The notes under the pieces are model-generated. The model did no database searches. It was given only the letters and a program-made list of their open reading frames with translations, and was not told the DNA's origin. From Auanema rhodensis (lineage: Eukaryota; Nematoda; Chromadorea; Rhabditida; Rhabditidae), in assembly GCA_964057225.1 (NCBI GenBank), contig OZ059898.1, forward strand, positions 3,100,001 to 3,164,000: a DNA stretch of 64,000 bases, written 5' to 3'. A program made the translations under genes and the position numbers. The first letter of the stretch is position 1. Every line of letters starts with the position of its first letter. Shown here one piece after another: positions 23,517 to 36,600 of this stretch.

Positions 23517-24218
23517 CACCGAGATATCAACTGATATAAGTTCACACTTATATCCTCGATTTTCACCCTGAAGAATTAACTTTTTCGTTGAATTACATTG
23601 TCTATCGTCTTTGCCTTGAAAAATGGAATCTAAAAACATCTACTTTTTGGTAAATTATTTTGAAATTTTTCGAAAAAATTTTTGTCAAAATGTTTTTGGA
23701 AGCAATGTTGAGTGTACATGGAAACTCAACATACACTAATGCATCATTTTTCAAACGATCATAACTAATTTTTGTATCAAGCTTTTCTCAATGTAGTATA
23801 GTGCATTCGATGCGGATTTTTAAGCTGCGTCGATATGTGTTATCAGATTTGCGCTAGCTTAAAAATGCACCGAGATATCAACTGATATAAGTTCACACTT
23901 ATATCCTCGATTTTCACCCTGAAGAATTAACTTTTTCGTTGAATAACATTGTCTATCGTCTTTGCCTTGAAAAATGGAATCTAAAAACATCTACTTTTTG
24001 GTAAACTATTTTGAAATTTTTCGAAAAAATTTTTGTCAAAATGTTTTTGGAAGCAATGTTGAGTGTACATGGAAACTCAACATACACTAATGCATCATTT
24101 TTCAAACGATCATAACTAATTTTTGTATCAAGCGTTTCTCAATGTAGTATAGTGCATTCGATCCGGATTTTTAAGCTGCGTCGATCTGTGTTATCAGATT
24201 TGCGCTAGCTTAAAAATG
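23517..24218 (+). repeat. Two transitional monomers
   Basis: The monomer at 23517 has an A-type left half (GGTAAATT, private AATTACATTG near 23595), a TATCAAGCTTTTCTC right half and GATATGTG. The one at 23868 is m1-like (GGTAAACT, TTTCTCAATG, GATCCGG) but with GTAGTATAG. They link the A-B dimers to the following trimer. Confidence 0.7.
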
Positions 24219-26322
24219 CACCGAGATATCAACTGATATAAGTTCACACTTATATCCTCGATTTTCACCCTGAAGAATTAATTTTTTCGTTGAATAACAT
24301 TGTCCATCGTCTTTGCCTTGAAAAAAGGAATCTAAAAACATCTACTTTTTGCTAAATTATTTTGAAATTTTCCGAAAAAATTTTTGTCAAAATGTTTTTG
24401 GAAGCAATGTTGAGTGTACATGGAAACTCAACATACACTAATGCATCATTTTTCAAACGATCATAACTAATTTTTGTATCAAGCGTTTTTCAATGTAGTA
24501 TAGTGCAATCGATGCGGATTTTTAAACTGCGTCGATCTGTGTTATCAGATTTGCGCTAGCTTAAAAATGCACCGAGATATCAACTGATATAAGTTCACAC
24601 TTATATCCTCGATTTTCATCCTGAAGAATTAATTTTTCGTTGAATAACATTGTCCATCGTCTTTGCCTTGGAAAATCGAATCTAAAAACATCTACTTTTC
24701 GCTAAATTATTTTGAAATTTTTCGAAAAAATTTTTGTCAAAATGTTTTTGGAAGCAATGTTGAGTGTACATGGAAACTCAACATACACTAATGCATCATT
24801 TTTCAAACGATCATAACTAATTTTTGTATCAAGCGTTTTTCAATGTAGTATAGTGCATTCGATGCGGATTTTTAAGCTGCGTCGATCTGTGTTATCAGAT
24901 TTGCGCTAGCTTAAAAATGCACCGAGATATCAACTGATACAAGTTCACACTTATATCCTCGATTTTCACCCTGAAGAAATAATTTTTTCGTTGAATAACA
25001 TTGTCCATCGTCTTTGCCTTGAAAAAAGGATTTTAAAAACATCTACTTTTTGCTAAATTATTTTGAAATTTTTCGAAAAAATTTTTGTCAAAATGTTTTT
25101 GGAAGCAATGTTGAGTGTACAAGGAAACTCAACATACACTAATGCATCATTTTTCAAACGATCATAACTAATTTTTGTATCAAGCGTTTCTCAATGTAGT
25201 ATAGTGCATTCGATCCGGATTTTTAAGCTGCGTCGATCTGTGTTATCAGATTTGCGCTAGCTTAAAAATGCACCGAGATATCAACTGATATAAGTTCACA
25301 CTTATATCCTCGATTTTCACCCTGAAGAATTAATTTTTTCGTTGAATAACATTGTCCATCGTCTTTGCCTTGAAAAAAGGAATCTAAAAACATCTACTTT
25401 TTGCTAAATTATTTTGAAATTTTCCGAAAAAATTTTTGTCAAAATGTTTTTGGAAGCAATGTTGAGTGTACATGGAAACTCAACATACACTAATGCATCA
25501 TTTTTCAAACGATCATAACTAATTTTTGTATCAAGCGTTTTTCAATGTAGTATAGTGCAATCGATGCGGATTTTTAAACTGCGTCGATCTGTGTTATCAG
25601 ATTTGCGCTAGCTTAAAAATGCACCGAGATATCAACTGATATAAGTTCACACTTATATCCTCGATTTTCATCCTGAAGAATTAATTTTTCGTTGAATAAC
25701 ATTGTCCATCGTCTTTGCCTTGGAAAATCGAATCTAAAAACATCTACTTTTCGCTAAATTATTTTGAAATTTTTCGAAAAAATTTTTGTCAAAATGTTTT
25801 TGGAAGCAATGTTGAGTGTACATGGAAACTCAACATACACTAATGCATCATTTTTCAAACGATCATAACTAATTTTTGTATCAAGCGTTTTTCAATGTAG
25901 TATAGTGCATTCGATGCGGATTTTTAAGCTGCGTCGATCTGTGTTATCAGATTTGCGCTAGCTTAAAAATGCACCGAGATATCAACTGATACAAGTTCAC
26001 ACTTATATCCTCGATTTTCACCCTGAAGAAATAATTTTTTCGTTGAATAACATTGTCCATCGTCTTTGCCTTGAAAAAAGGATTTTAAAAACATCTACTT
26101 TTTGCTAAATTATTTTGAAATTTTTCGAAAAAATTTTTGTCAAAATGTTTTTGGAAGCAATGTTGAGTGTACAAGGAAACTCAACATACACTAATGCATC
26201 ATTTTTCAAACGATCATAACTAATTTTTGTATCAAGCGTTTTTCAATGTAGTATAGTGCATTCGATGCGGATTTTTAAGCTGCGTCGATCTGTGTTATCA
26301 GATTTGCGCTAGCTTAAAAATG
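24219..26322 (+). repeat. Trimeric (1,052-bp) repeat, two tandem copies
   Basis: Copies are 24219-25270 and 25271-26322. Each has an m2-type monomer (TTTTCCG, GCAATCG, AAACTG), an m3-like monomer with one T missing in the T run before CGTTG (hence 1,052, not 1,053) and TTGGAAAATCG, and a GATACAAG/GGATTTTA monomer with ACAAGG in the D2 loop (25121 and 26173). The two shared rarities show a direct duplication. The copies differ on the right side of the third monomer (TTTCTCAATG with GATCCGG against TTTTTCAATG with GATGCGG). Confidence 0.88.
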
Positions 26323-27726
26323 CACCGAGATATCAACTGATACAAGTTCACACTTATATCCTCGATTTTCACCCTGAAGAAATAATTTTTTCGTTGAATA
26401 ACATTGTCTATCGTCTTTGCCTTGAAAAATGGAATCTAAAAACATCTACTTTTTGCTAAATTATTTTGAAATTTTTCGAAAAAATTTTTGTCAAAATGTT
26501 TTTGGAAACAATGTTGAGTGTACATGGAAACTCAACATACACTAATGCATCATTTTTCAAACGATCATAACTAATTTTTGTATCAAGCTTTTCTCAATGT
26601 AGTATAGTGCATTCGATGCGGATTTTTAAGCTGCGTCGATATGTGTTATCAGATTTGCGCTAGCTTAAAAATGCACCGAGATATCAACTGATATAAGTTC
26701 ACACTTATATCCTCGATTTTCACCCTGAAGAATTAACTTTTTCGTTGAATAACATTGTCTATCGTCTTTGCCTTGAAAAATGGAATCTAAAAACATCTAC
26801 TTTTTGCTAAATTATTTTGAAATTTTTCGAAAAAATTTTTGTCAAAATGTTTTTGGAAACAATGTTGAGTGTACATGGAAACTCAACATACACTAATGCA
26901 TCATTTTTCAAACGATCATAACTAATTTTTGTATCAAGCGTTTTTCAATGTAGTATAGTGCATTCGATGCGGATTTTTAAGCTGCGTCGATCTGTGTTAT
27001 CAGATTTGCGCTAGCTTAAAAATGCACCGAGATATCAACTGATACAAGTTCACACTTATATCCTCGATTTTCACCCTGAAGAAATAATTTTTTCGTTGAA
27101 TAACATTGTCTATCGTCTTTGCCTTGAAAAATGGAATCTAAAAACATCTACTTTTTGCTAAATTATTTTGAAATTTTTCGAAAAAATTTTTGTCAAAATG
27201 TTTTTGGAAACAATGTTGAGTGTACATGGAAACTCAACATACACTAATGCATCATTTTTCAAACGATCATAACTAATTTTTGTATCAAGCTTTTCTCAAT
27301 GTAGTATAGTGCATTCGATGCGGATTTTTAAGCTGCGTCGATATGTGTTATCAGATTTGCGCTAGCTTAAAAATGCACCGAGATATCAACTGATATAAGT
27401 TCACACTTATATCCTCGATTTTCACCCTGAAGAATTAACTTTTTCGTTGAATAACATTGTCTATCGTCTTTGCCTTGAAAAATGGAATCTAAAAACATCT
27501 ACTTTTTGCTAAATTATTTTGAAATTTTTCGAAAAAATTTTTGTCAAAATGTTTTTGGAAGCAATGTTGAGTGTACATGGAAACTCAACATACACTAATG
27601 CATCATTTTTCAAACGATCATAACTAATTTTTGTATTAAGCTTTTCTCAATGTAGTATAGTGCATTCGATGCGGATTTTTAAGCTGCGTCGATCTGTGTT
27701 ATCAGATTTGCGCTAGCTTAAAAATG
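26323..27726 (+). repeat. M-N-M-N' four-monomer block, first copy
   Basis: M monomers (26323, 27025) have GATACAAG, AAATAATTTTTTCG, GTCTATCG, AAAATGG, GGAAACAATG, TATCAAGCTTTTC and GATATGTG. N (26674) has AATTAAC, GGAAAC and a TATCAAGCGTTTTTC right half; N' (27376) has GGAAGC and TTAAGCTTTTC. The same four in order recur 3,159 bases (nine monomers) downstream at 29482-30885. GGAAAC at monomer base 186 is confined to these M/N types. Confidence 0.82.
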
Positions 27727-29481
27727 CACCGAGATATCAACTGATATAAGTTCACACTTATATCCTCGATTTTCACCCTGAAGAATTAACTTTTTCGTTG
27801 AATAACATTGTCTATCGTCTTTGCCTTGAAAAATGGAATCTAAAAACATCTACTTTTTGGTAAACTATTTTGAAATTTTTCGAAAAAATTTTTGTCAAAA
27901 TGTTTTTGGAAGCAATGTTGAGTGTACATGGACACTCAACATACACTAATGCATCATTTTTCAAACGATCATAACTTATTTTTGTATCAAGCGTTTCTCA
28001 ATGTAGTATAGTGCATTCGATCCGGATTTTTAAGCTGCGTCGATCTGTGTTATCAGATTTGCGCTAGCTTAAAAATGCACCGAGATATCAACTGATATAA
28101 GTTCACACTTATATCCTCGATTTTCACCCTGAAGAATTAACTTTTTCGTTGAATAACATTGTCTATCGTCTTTGCCTTGAAAAATGGAATCTAAAAACAT
28201 CTACTTTTTGGTAAACTATTTTGAAATTTTTCGAAAAAATTTTTGTCAAAATGTTTTTGGAAGCAATGTTGAGTGTACATGGAAACTCAACATACACTAA
28301 TGCATCATTTTTCAAACGATCATAACTTATTTTTGTATCAAGCGTTTCTCAATGTAGTATAGTGCATTCGATCCGGATTTTTAAGCTGCGTCGATCTGTG
28401 TTATCAGATTTGCGCTAGCTTAAAAATGCACCGAGATATCAACTGATATAAGTTCACACTTATATCCTCGATTTTCACCCTGAAGAATTAATTTTTTCGT
28501 TGAATAACATTGTCCATCGTCTTTGCCTTGAAAAAAGGAATCTAAAAACATCTACTTTTTGCTAAATTATTTTGAAATTTTCCGAAAAAATTTTTGTCAA
28601 AATGTTTTTGGAAGCAATGTTGAGTGTACATGGAAACTCAACATACACTAATGCATCATTTTTCAAACGATCATAACTAATTTTTGTATTAAGCTTTTCT
28701 CAATGTAGTATAGTGCATTCGATGCGGATTTTTAAGCTGCGTCGATCTGTGTTATCAGATTTGCGCTAGCTTAAAAATGCACCGAGATATCAACTGATAT
28801 AAGTTCACACTTATATCCTCGATTTTCACCCTGAAGAATTAACTTTTTCGTTGAATAACATTGTCTATCGTCTTTGCCTTGAAAAATGGAATCTAAAAAC
28901 ATCTACTTTTTGGTAAACTATTTTGAAATTTTTCGAAAAAATTTTTGTCAAAATGTTTTTGGAAGCAATGTTGAGTGTACATGGAAACTCAACATACACT
29001 AATGCATCATTTTTCAAACGATCATAACTAATTTTTGTATCAAGCGTTTCTCAATGTATTATAGTGCATTCGATCCGGATTTTTAAGCTGCGTCGATCTG
29101 TGTTATCAGATTTGCGCTAGCTTAAAAATGCACCGAGATATCAACTGATATAAGTTCACACTTATATCCTCGATTTTCACCCTGAAGAATTAATTTTTTC
29201 GTTGAATAACATTGTCCATCGTCTTTGCCTTGAAAAAAGGAATCTAAAAACATCTACTTTTTGCTAAATTATTTTGAAATTTTCCGAAAAAATTTTTGTC
29301 AAAATGTTTTTGGAAGCAATGTTGAGTGTACATGGAAACTCAACATACACTAATGCATCATTTTTCAAACGATCATAACTAATTTTTGTATTAAGCGTTT
29401 TTCAATGTAGTATAGTGCAATCGATGCGGATTTTTAAACTGCGTCGATCTGTGTTATCAGATTTGCGCTAGCTTAAAAATG
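27727..29481 (+). repeat. m1-m1-m2'-m1-m2 block
   Basis: Five monomers. The first two m1 copies (27727, 28078) have CTTATTTTTG in place of CTAATTTTTG. m2' (28429) has an m2 left half with TTAAGCTTTTCTC. m1 at 28780 has CTAATTT and GTATTATAG, and m2 (29131) has TTAAGCG, GCAATCG and AAACTG. The last four (28078-29481) recur 4,914 bases (14 monomers) downstream at 32992-34395, the right copy running into the large duplication. Confidence 0.8.
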
Positions 29482-30885
29482 CACCGAGATATCAACTGAT
29501 ACAAGTTCACACTTATATCCTCGATTTTCACCCTGAAGAAATAATTTTTTCGTTGAATAACATTGTCTATCGTCTTTGCCTTGAAAAATGGAATCTAAAA
29601 ACATCTACTTTTTGCTAAATTATTTTGAAATTTTTCGAAAAAATTTTTGTCAAAATGTTTTTGGAAACAATGTTGAGTGTACATGGAAACTCAACATACA
29701 CTAATGCATCATTTTTCAAACGATCATAACTAATTTTTGTATCAAGCTTTTCTCAATGTAGTATAGTGCATTCGATGCGGATTTTTAAGCTGCGTCGATA
29801 TGTGTTATCAGATTTGCGCTAGCTTAAAAATGCACCGAGATATCAACTGATATAAGTTCACACTTATATCCTCGATTTTCACCCTGAAGAATTAACTTTT
29901 TCGTTGAATAACATTGTCTATCGTCTTTGCCTTGAAAAATGGAATCTAAAAACATCTACTTTTTGCTAAATTATTTTGAAATTTTTCGAAAAAATTTTTG
30001 TCAAAATGTTTTTGGAAACAATGTTGAGTGTACATGGAAACTCAACATACACTAATGCATCATTTTTCAAACGATCATAACTAATTTTTGTATCAAGCGT
30101 TTTTCAATGTAGTATAGTGCATTCGATGCGGATTTTTAAGCTGCGTCGATCTGTGTTATCAGATTTGCGCTAGCTTAAAAATGCACCGAGATATCAACTG
30201 ATACAAGTTCACACTTATATCCTCGATTTTCACCCTGAAGAAATAATTTTTTCGTTGAATAACATTGTCTATCGTCTTTGCCTTGAAAAATGGAATCTAA
30301 AAACATCTACTTTTTGCTAAATTATTTTGAAATTTTTCGAAAAAATTTTTGTCAAAATGTTTTTGGAAACAATGTTGAGTGTACATGGAAACTCAACATA
30401 CACTAATGCATCATTTTTCAAACGATCATAACTAATTTTTGTATCAAGCTTTTCTCAATGTAGTATAGTGCATTCGATGCGGATTTTTAAGCTGCGTCGA
30501 TATGTGTTATCAGATTTGCGCTAGCTTAAAAATGCACCGAGATATCAACTGATATAAGTTCACACTTATATCCTCGATTTTCACCCTGAAGAATTAACTT
30601 TTTCGTTGAATAACATTGTCTATCGTCTTTGCCTTGAAAAATGGAATCTAAAAACATCTACTTTTTGCTAAATTATTTTGAAATTTTTCGAAAAAATTTT
30701 TGTCAAAATGTTTTTGGAAGCAATGTTGAGTGTACATGGAAACTCAACATACACTAATGCATCATTTTTCAAACGATCATAACTAATTTTTGTATTAAGC
30801 TTTTCTCAATGTAGTATAGTGCATTCGATGCGGATTTTTAAGCTGCGTCGATATGTGTTATCAGATTTGCGCTAGCTTAAAAATG
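29482..30885 (+). repeat. M-N-M-N' four-monomer block, second copy
   Basis: This repeats 26323-27726 with the same GGAAAC, GATATGTG and TATCAAGCTTTTC markers. One difference is GATATGTG in the last monomer (near 30849), where the first copy has GATCTGTG. The monomer after it (30886) is different from the m1 that follows the first copy, so the duplicated segment ends at about this junction. Confidence 0.82.
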
Positions 30886-33693
30886 CACCGAGATATCAAC
30901 TGATATAAGTTCACACTTATATCCTCGATTTTCACCCTGAAGAAATAATTTTTTCGTTGAATAACATTGTCTATCGTCTTTGCCTTGAAAAATGGAATCT
31001 AAAAACATCTACTTTTTGCTAAATTATTTTGAAATTTTTCGAAAAAATTTTTGTCAAAATGTTTTTGGAAGCAATGTTGAGTGTACATGGAAACTCAACA
31101 TACACTAATGCATCATTTTTCAAACGATCATAACTAATTTTTGTATCAAGCGTTTTTCAATGTAGTATAGTGCATTCGATGCGGATTTTTAAGCTGCGTC
31201 GATCTGTGTTATCAGATTTGCGCTAGCTTAAAAATGCACCGAGATATCAACTGATACAAGTTCACACTTATATCCTCGATTTTCACCCTGAAGAAATAAT
31301 TTTTTCGTTGAATAACATTGTCTATCGTCTTTGCCTTGAAAAATGGAATCTAAAAACATCTACTTTTTGCTAAATTATTTTGAAATTTTTCGAAAAAATT
31401 TTTGTCAAAATGTTTTTGGAAACAATGTTGAGTGTACATGGAAACTCAACATACACTAATGCATCATTTTTCAAACGATCATAACTAATTTTTGTATCAA
31501 GCTTTTCTCAATGTAGTATAGTGCATTCGATGCGGATTTTTAAGCTGCGTCGATATGTGTTATCAGATTTGCGCTAGCTTAAAAATGCACCGAGATATCA
31601 ACTGATATAAGTTCACACTTATATCCTCGATTTTCACCCTGAAGAATTAACTTTTTCGTTGAATAACATTGTCTATCGTCTTTGCCTTGAAAAATGGAAT
31701 CTAAAAACATCTACTTTTTGCTAAATTATTTTGAAATTTTTCGAAAAAATTTTTGTCAAAATGTTTTTGGAAGCAATGTTGAGTGTACATGGAAACTCAA
31801 CATACACTAATGCATCATTTTTCAAACGATCATAACTAATTTTTGTATTAAGCTTTTCTCAATGTAGTATAGTGCATTCGATGCGGATTTTTAAGCTGCG
31901 TCGATCTGTGTTATCAGATTTGCGCTAGCTTAAAAATGCACCGAGATATCAACTGATATAAGTTCACACTTATATCCTCGATTTTCACCCTGAAGAATTA
32001 ACTTTTTCGTTGAATAACATTGTCTATCGTCTTTGCCTTGAAAAATGGAATCTAAAAACATCTACTTTTTGGTAAACTATTTTGAAATTTTTCGAAAAAA
32101 TTTTTGTCAAAATGTTTTTGGAAGCAATGTTGAGTGTACATGGAAACTCAACATACACTAATGCATCATTTTTCAAACGATCATAACTTATTTTTGTATC
32201 AAGCGTTTCTCAATGTAGTATAGTGCATTCGATCCGGATTTTTAAGCTGCGTCGATCTGTGTTATCAGATTTGCGCTAGCTTAAAAATGCACCGAGATAT
32301 CAACTGATATAAGTTCACACTTATATCCTCGATTTTCACCCTGAAGAAATAATTTTTTCGTTGAATAACATTGTCTATCGTCTTTGCCTTGAAAAATGGA
32401 ATCTAAAAACATCTACTTTTTGCTAAATTATTTTGAAATTTTTCGAAAAAATTTTTGTCAAAATGTTTTTGGAAACAATGTTGAGTGTACATGGAAACTC
32501 AACATACACTAATGCATCATTTTTCAAACGATCATAACTAATTTTTGTATCAAGCTTTTCTCAATGTAGTATAGTGCATTCGATGCGGATTTTTAAGCTG
32601 CGTCGATATGTGTTATCAGATTTGCGCTAGCTTAAAAATGCACCGAGATATCAACTGATATAAGTTCACACTTATATCCTCGATTTTCACCCTGAAGAAT
32701 TAACTTTTTCGTTGAATAACATTGTCTATCGTCTTTGCCTTGAAAAATGGAATCTAAAAACATCTACTTTTTGCTAAATTATTTTGAAATTTTTCGAAAA
32801 AATTTTTGTCAAAATGTTTTTGGAAGCAATGTTGAGTGTACATGGAAACTCAACATACACTAATGCATCATTTTTCAAACGATCATAACTAATTTTTGTA
32901 TTAAGCTTTTCTCAATGTAGTATAGTGCATTCGATGCGGATTTTTAAGCTGCGTCGATCTGTGTTATCAGATTTGCGCTAGCTTAAAAATGCACCGAGAT
33001 ATCAACTGATATAAGTTCACACTTATATCCTCGATTTTCACCCTGAAGAATTAACTTTTTCGTTGAATAACATTGTCTATCGTCTTTGCCTTGAAAAATG
33101 GAATCTAAAAACATCTACTTTTTGGTAAACTATTTTGAAATTTTTCGAAAAAATTTTTGTCAAAATGTTTTTGGAAGCAATGTTGAGTGTACATGGAAAC
33201 TCAACATACACTAATGCATCATTTTTCAAACGATCATAACTTATTTTTGTATCAAGCGTTTCTCAATGTAGTATAGTGCATTCGATCCGGATTTTTAAGC
33301 TGCGTCGATCTGTGTTATCAGATTTGCGCTAGCTTAAAAATGCACCGAGATATCAACTGATATAAGTTCACACTTATATCCTCGATTTTCACCCTGAAGA
33401 ATTAATTTTTTCGTTGAATAACATTGTCCATCGTCTTTGCCTTGAAAAAAGGAATCTAAAAACATCTACTTTTTGCTAAATTATTTTGAAATTTTCCGAA
33501 AAAATTTTTGTCAAAATGTTTTTGGAAGCAATGTTGAGTGTACATGGAAACTCAACATACACTAATGCATCATTTTTCAAACGATCATAACTAATTTTTG
33601 TATTAAGCTTTTCTCAATGTAGTATAGTGCATTCGATGCGGATTTTTAAGCTGCGTCGATCTGTGTTATCAGATTTGCGCTAGCTTAAAAATG
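30886..33693 (+). repeat. M' followed by M-N'-m1 trimer copies and m2'
   Basis: After one M' monomer (30886), the trimer M-N'-m1 appears at 31237-32289 and 32290-33342, with CTTATTTTTG in both m1 members. An equivalent trimer lies at 27025-28077. The M at 32290 has GATATAAG instead of GATACAAG. The stretch ends with m2' (33343), directly before the right copy of the large duplication begins. Confidence 0.78.
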
Positions 33694-36600
33694 CACCGAG
33701 ATATCAACTGATATAAGTTCACACTTATATCCTCGATTTTCACCCTGAAGAATTAACTTTTTCGTTGAATAACATTGTCTATCGTCTTTGCCTTGAAAAA
33801 TGGAATCTAAAAACATCTACTTTTTGGTAAACTATTTTGAAATTTTTCGAAAAAATTTTTGTCAAAATGTTTTTGGAAGCAATGTTGAGTGTACATGGAA
33901 ACTCAACATACACTAATGCATCATTTTTCAAACGATCATAACTAATTTTTGTATCAAGCGTTTCTCAATGTATTATAGTGCATTCGATCCGGATTTTTAA
34001 GCTGCGTCGATCTGTGTTATCAGATTTGCGCTAGCTTAAAAATGCACCGAGATATCAACTGATATAAGTTCACACTTATATCCTCGATTTTCACCCTGAA
34101 GAATTAATTTTTTTGTTGAATAACATTGTCCATCGTCTTTGCCTTGAAAAAAGGAATCTAAAAACATCTACTTTTTGCTAAATTATTTTGAAATTTTCCG
34201 AAAAAATTTTTGTCAAAATGTTTTTGGAAGCAATGTTGAGTGTACATGGAAACTCAACATACACTAATGCATCATTTTTCAAACGATCATAACTAATTTT
34301 TGTATTAAGCGTTTTTCAATGTAGTATAGTGCAATCGATGCGGATTTTTAAACTGCGTCGATCTGTGTTATCAGATTTGCGCTAGCTTAAAAATGCACCG
34401 AGATATCAAATGATATAAGTTCACACTTATATCCTCGATTTTCATCCTGAAGAATTAATTTTTTCGTTGAATAACGTTGTCCATCGTCTTTGCCTTGGAA
34501 AATCGAATCTAAAAACATCTACTTTTCGCTAAATTATTTTGAAATTTTTCGAAAAAATTTTTGTCAAAATGTTTTTGGAAGCAATGTTGAGTGTACATGG
34601 AAACTCAACATACACTAATGCATCATTTTTCAAACGATCATAACTAATTTTTGTATCAAGCGTTTTTCAATGTAGTATAGTGCATTCGATGCGGATTTTT
34701 AAGCTGCGTCGATCTGTGTTATCAGATTTGCGCTAGCTTAAAAATGCACCGAGATATCAACTGATATAAGTTCACACTTATATCCTCGATTTTCACCCTG
34801 AAGAATTAATTTTTTTGTTGAATAACATTGTCCATCGTCTTTGCCTTGAAAAAAGGAATCTAAAAACATCTACTTTTTGCTAAATTATTTTGAAATTTTC
34901 CGAAAAAATTTTTGTCAAAATGTTTTTGGAAGCAATGTTGAGTGTACATGGAAACTCAACATACACTAATGCATCATTTTTCAAACGATCATAACTAATT
35001 TTTGTATCACGCGTTTTTCAATGTAGTATAGTGCATTCGATGCGGATTTTTAAGCTGCGTCGATCTGTGTTATCAGATTTGCGCTAGCTTAAAAATGCAC
35101 CGAGATATCAACTGATACAAGTTCACACTTATATCCTCGATTTTCACCCTGAAGAAATAATTTTTTCGTTGAATAACATTGTCCATCGTCTTTGCCTTGA
35201 AAAAAGGACTTTCAAAACATCTACTTTTTGCTAAATTATTTTGAAATTTTTCGAAAAAATTTTTGTCAAAATGTTTTTGGAAGCAATGTTGAGTGTACAT
35301 GGAAACTCAACATACACTAATGCATCATTTTTCAAACGATCATAACTAATTTTTGTATCAAGCGTTTTTCAATGTAGTATAGTGCATTCGATGCGGATTT
35401 TTAAGCTGCGTCGATCTGTGTTATCAGATTTGCGCTAGCTTAAAAATGCACCGAGATATCAACTGATACAAGTTCACACTTATATCCTCGATTTTCACCC
35501 TGAAGAAATAATTTTTTCGTTGAATAACATTGTCCATCGTCTTTGCCTTGAAAAAAGGATTTTAAAAACATCTACTTTTTGCTAAATTATTCTGAAATTT
35601 TCCGAAAAAATTTTTGTCAAAATGTTTTTGGAAGCAATGTTGAGTGTACATGGAAACTCAACATACACTAATGCATCATTTTTCAAACGATCATAACTAA
35701 TTTTTGTATTAAGCGTTTTTTAATGTAGTATAGTGCATTCGATCCGGATTTTTAAGCTGCGTCGATCTGTGTTATCAGATTTGCGCTAGCTTAAAAATGC
35801 ACCGAGATATCAACTGATATAAGTTCACACTTATATCCTCGATTTTCACCCTGAAGAAATAATTTTTTCGTTGAATAACATTGTCCATCGTCTTTGCCTT
35901 GAAAAATCAAATCTAAAAACATCTACTTTTCGCTAAATTATTTTGAAATTTTTCGAAAAAATTTTTGTCAAAATGTTTTTGGAAGCAATGTTGAGTGTAC
36001 ATGGAAACTCAACATACACTAATGCATCATTTTTCAAACGATCATAACTAATTTTTGTATCAAGCGTTTTTCAATGTAGTAGAGTGCATTCGATGCGGAT
36101 TTTTAAGCTGCGTCGATCTGTGTTATCAGATTTGCGCTAGCTTAAAAATGCACCGAGATATCAACTGATATAAGTTCACACTTATATCCTCGATTTTCAC
36201 CCTGAAGAATTAACTTTTTCGTTGAATAACATTGTCTATCGTCTTTGCCTTGAAAAATGGAATCTAAAAACATCTACTTTTTGGTAAACTATTTTGAAAT
36301 TTTTCGAAAAAATTTTTGTCAAAATGTTTTTGGAAGCAATGTTGAGTGTACATGGAAACTCAACATACACTAATGCATCATTTTTCAAACGATCATAACT
36401 AATTTTTGTATCAAGCGTTTTTCAATGTATTATAGTGCATTCGATCCGGATTTTTAAGCTGCGTCGATCTGTGTTATCAGATTTGCGCTAGCTTAAAAAT
36501 GCACCGAGATATCAACTGATATAAGTTCACACTTATATCCTCGATTTTCACCCTGAAGAATTAATTTTTTCGTTGAATAACATTGTCCATCGTCTTTGCC

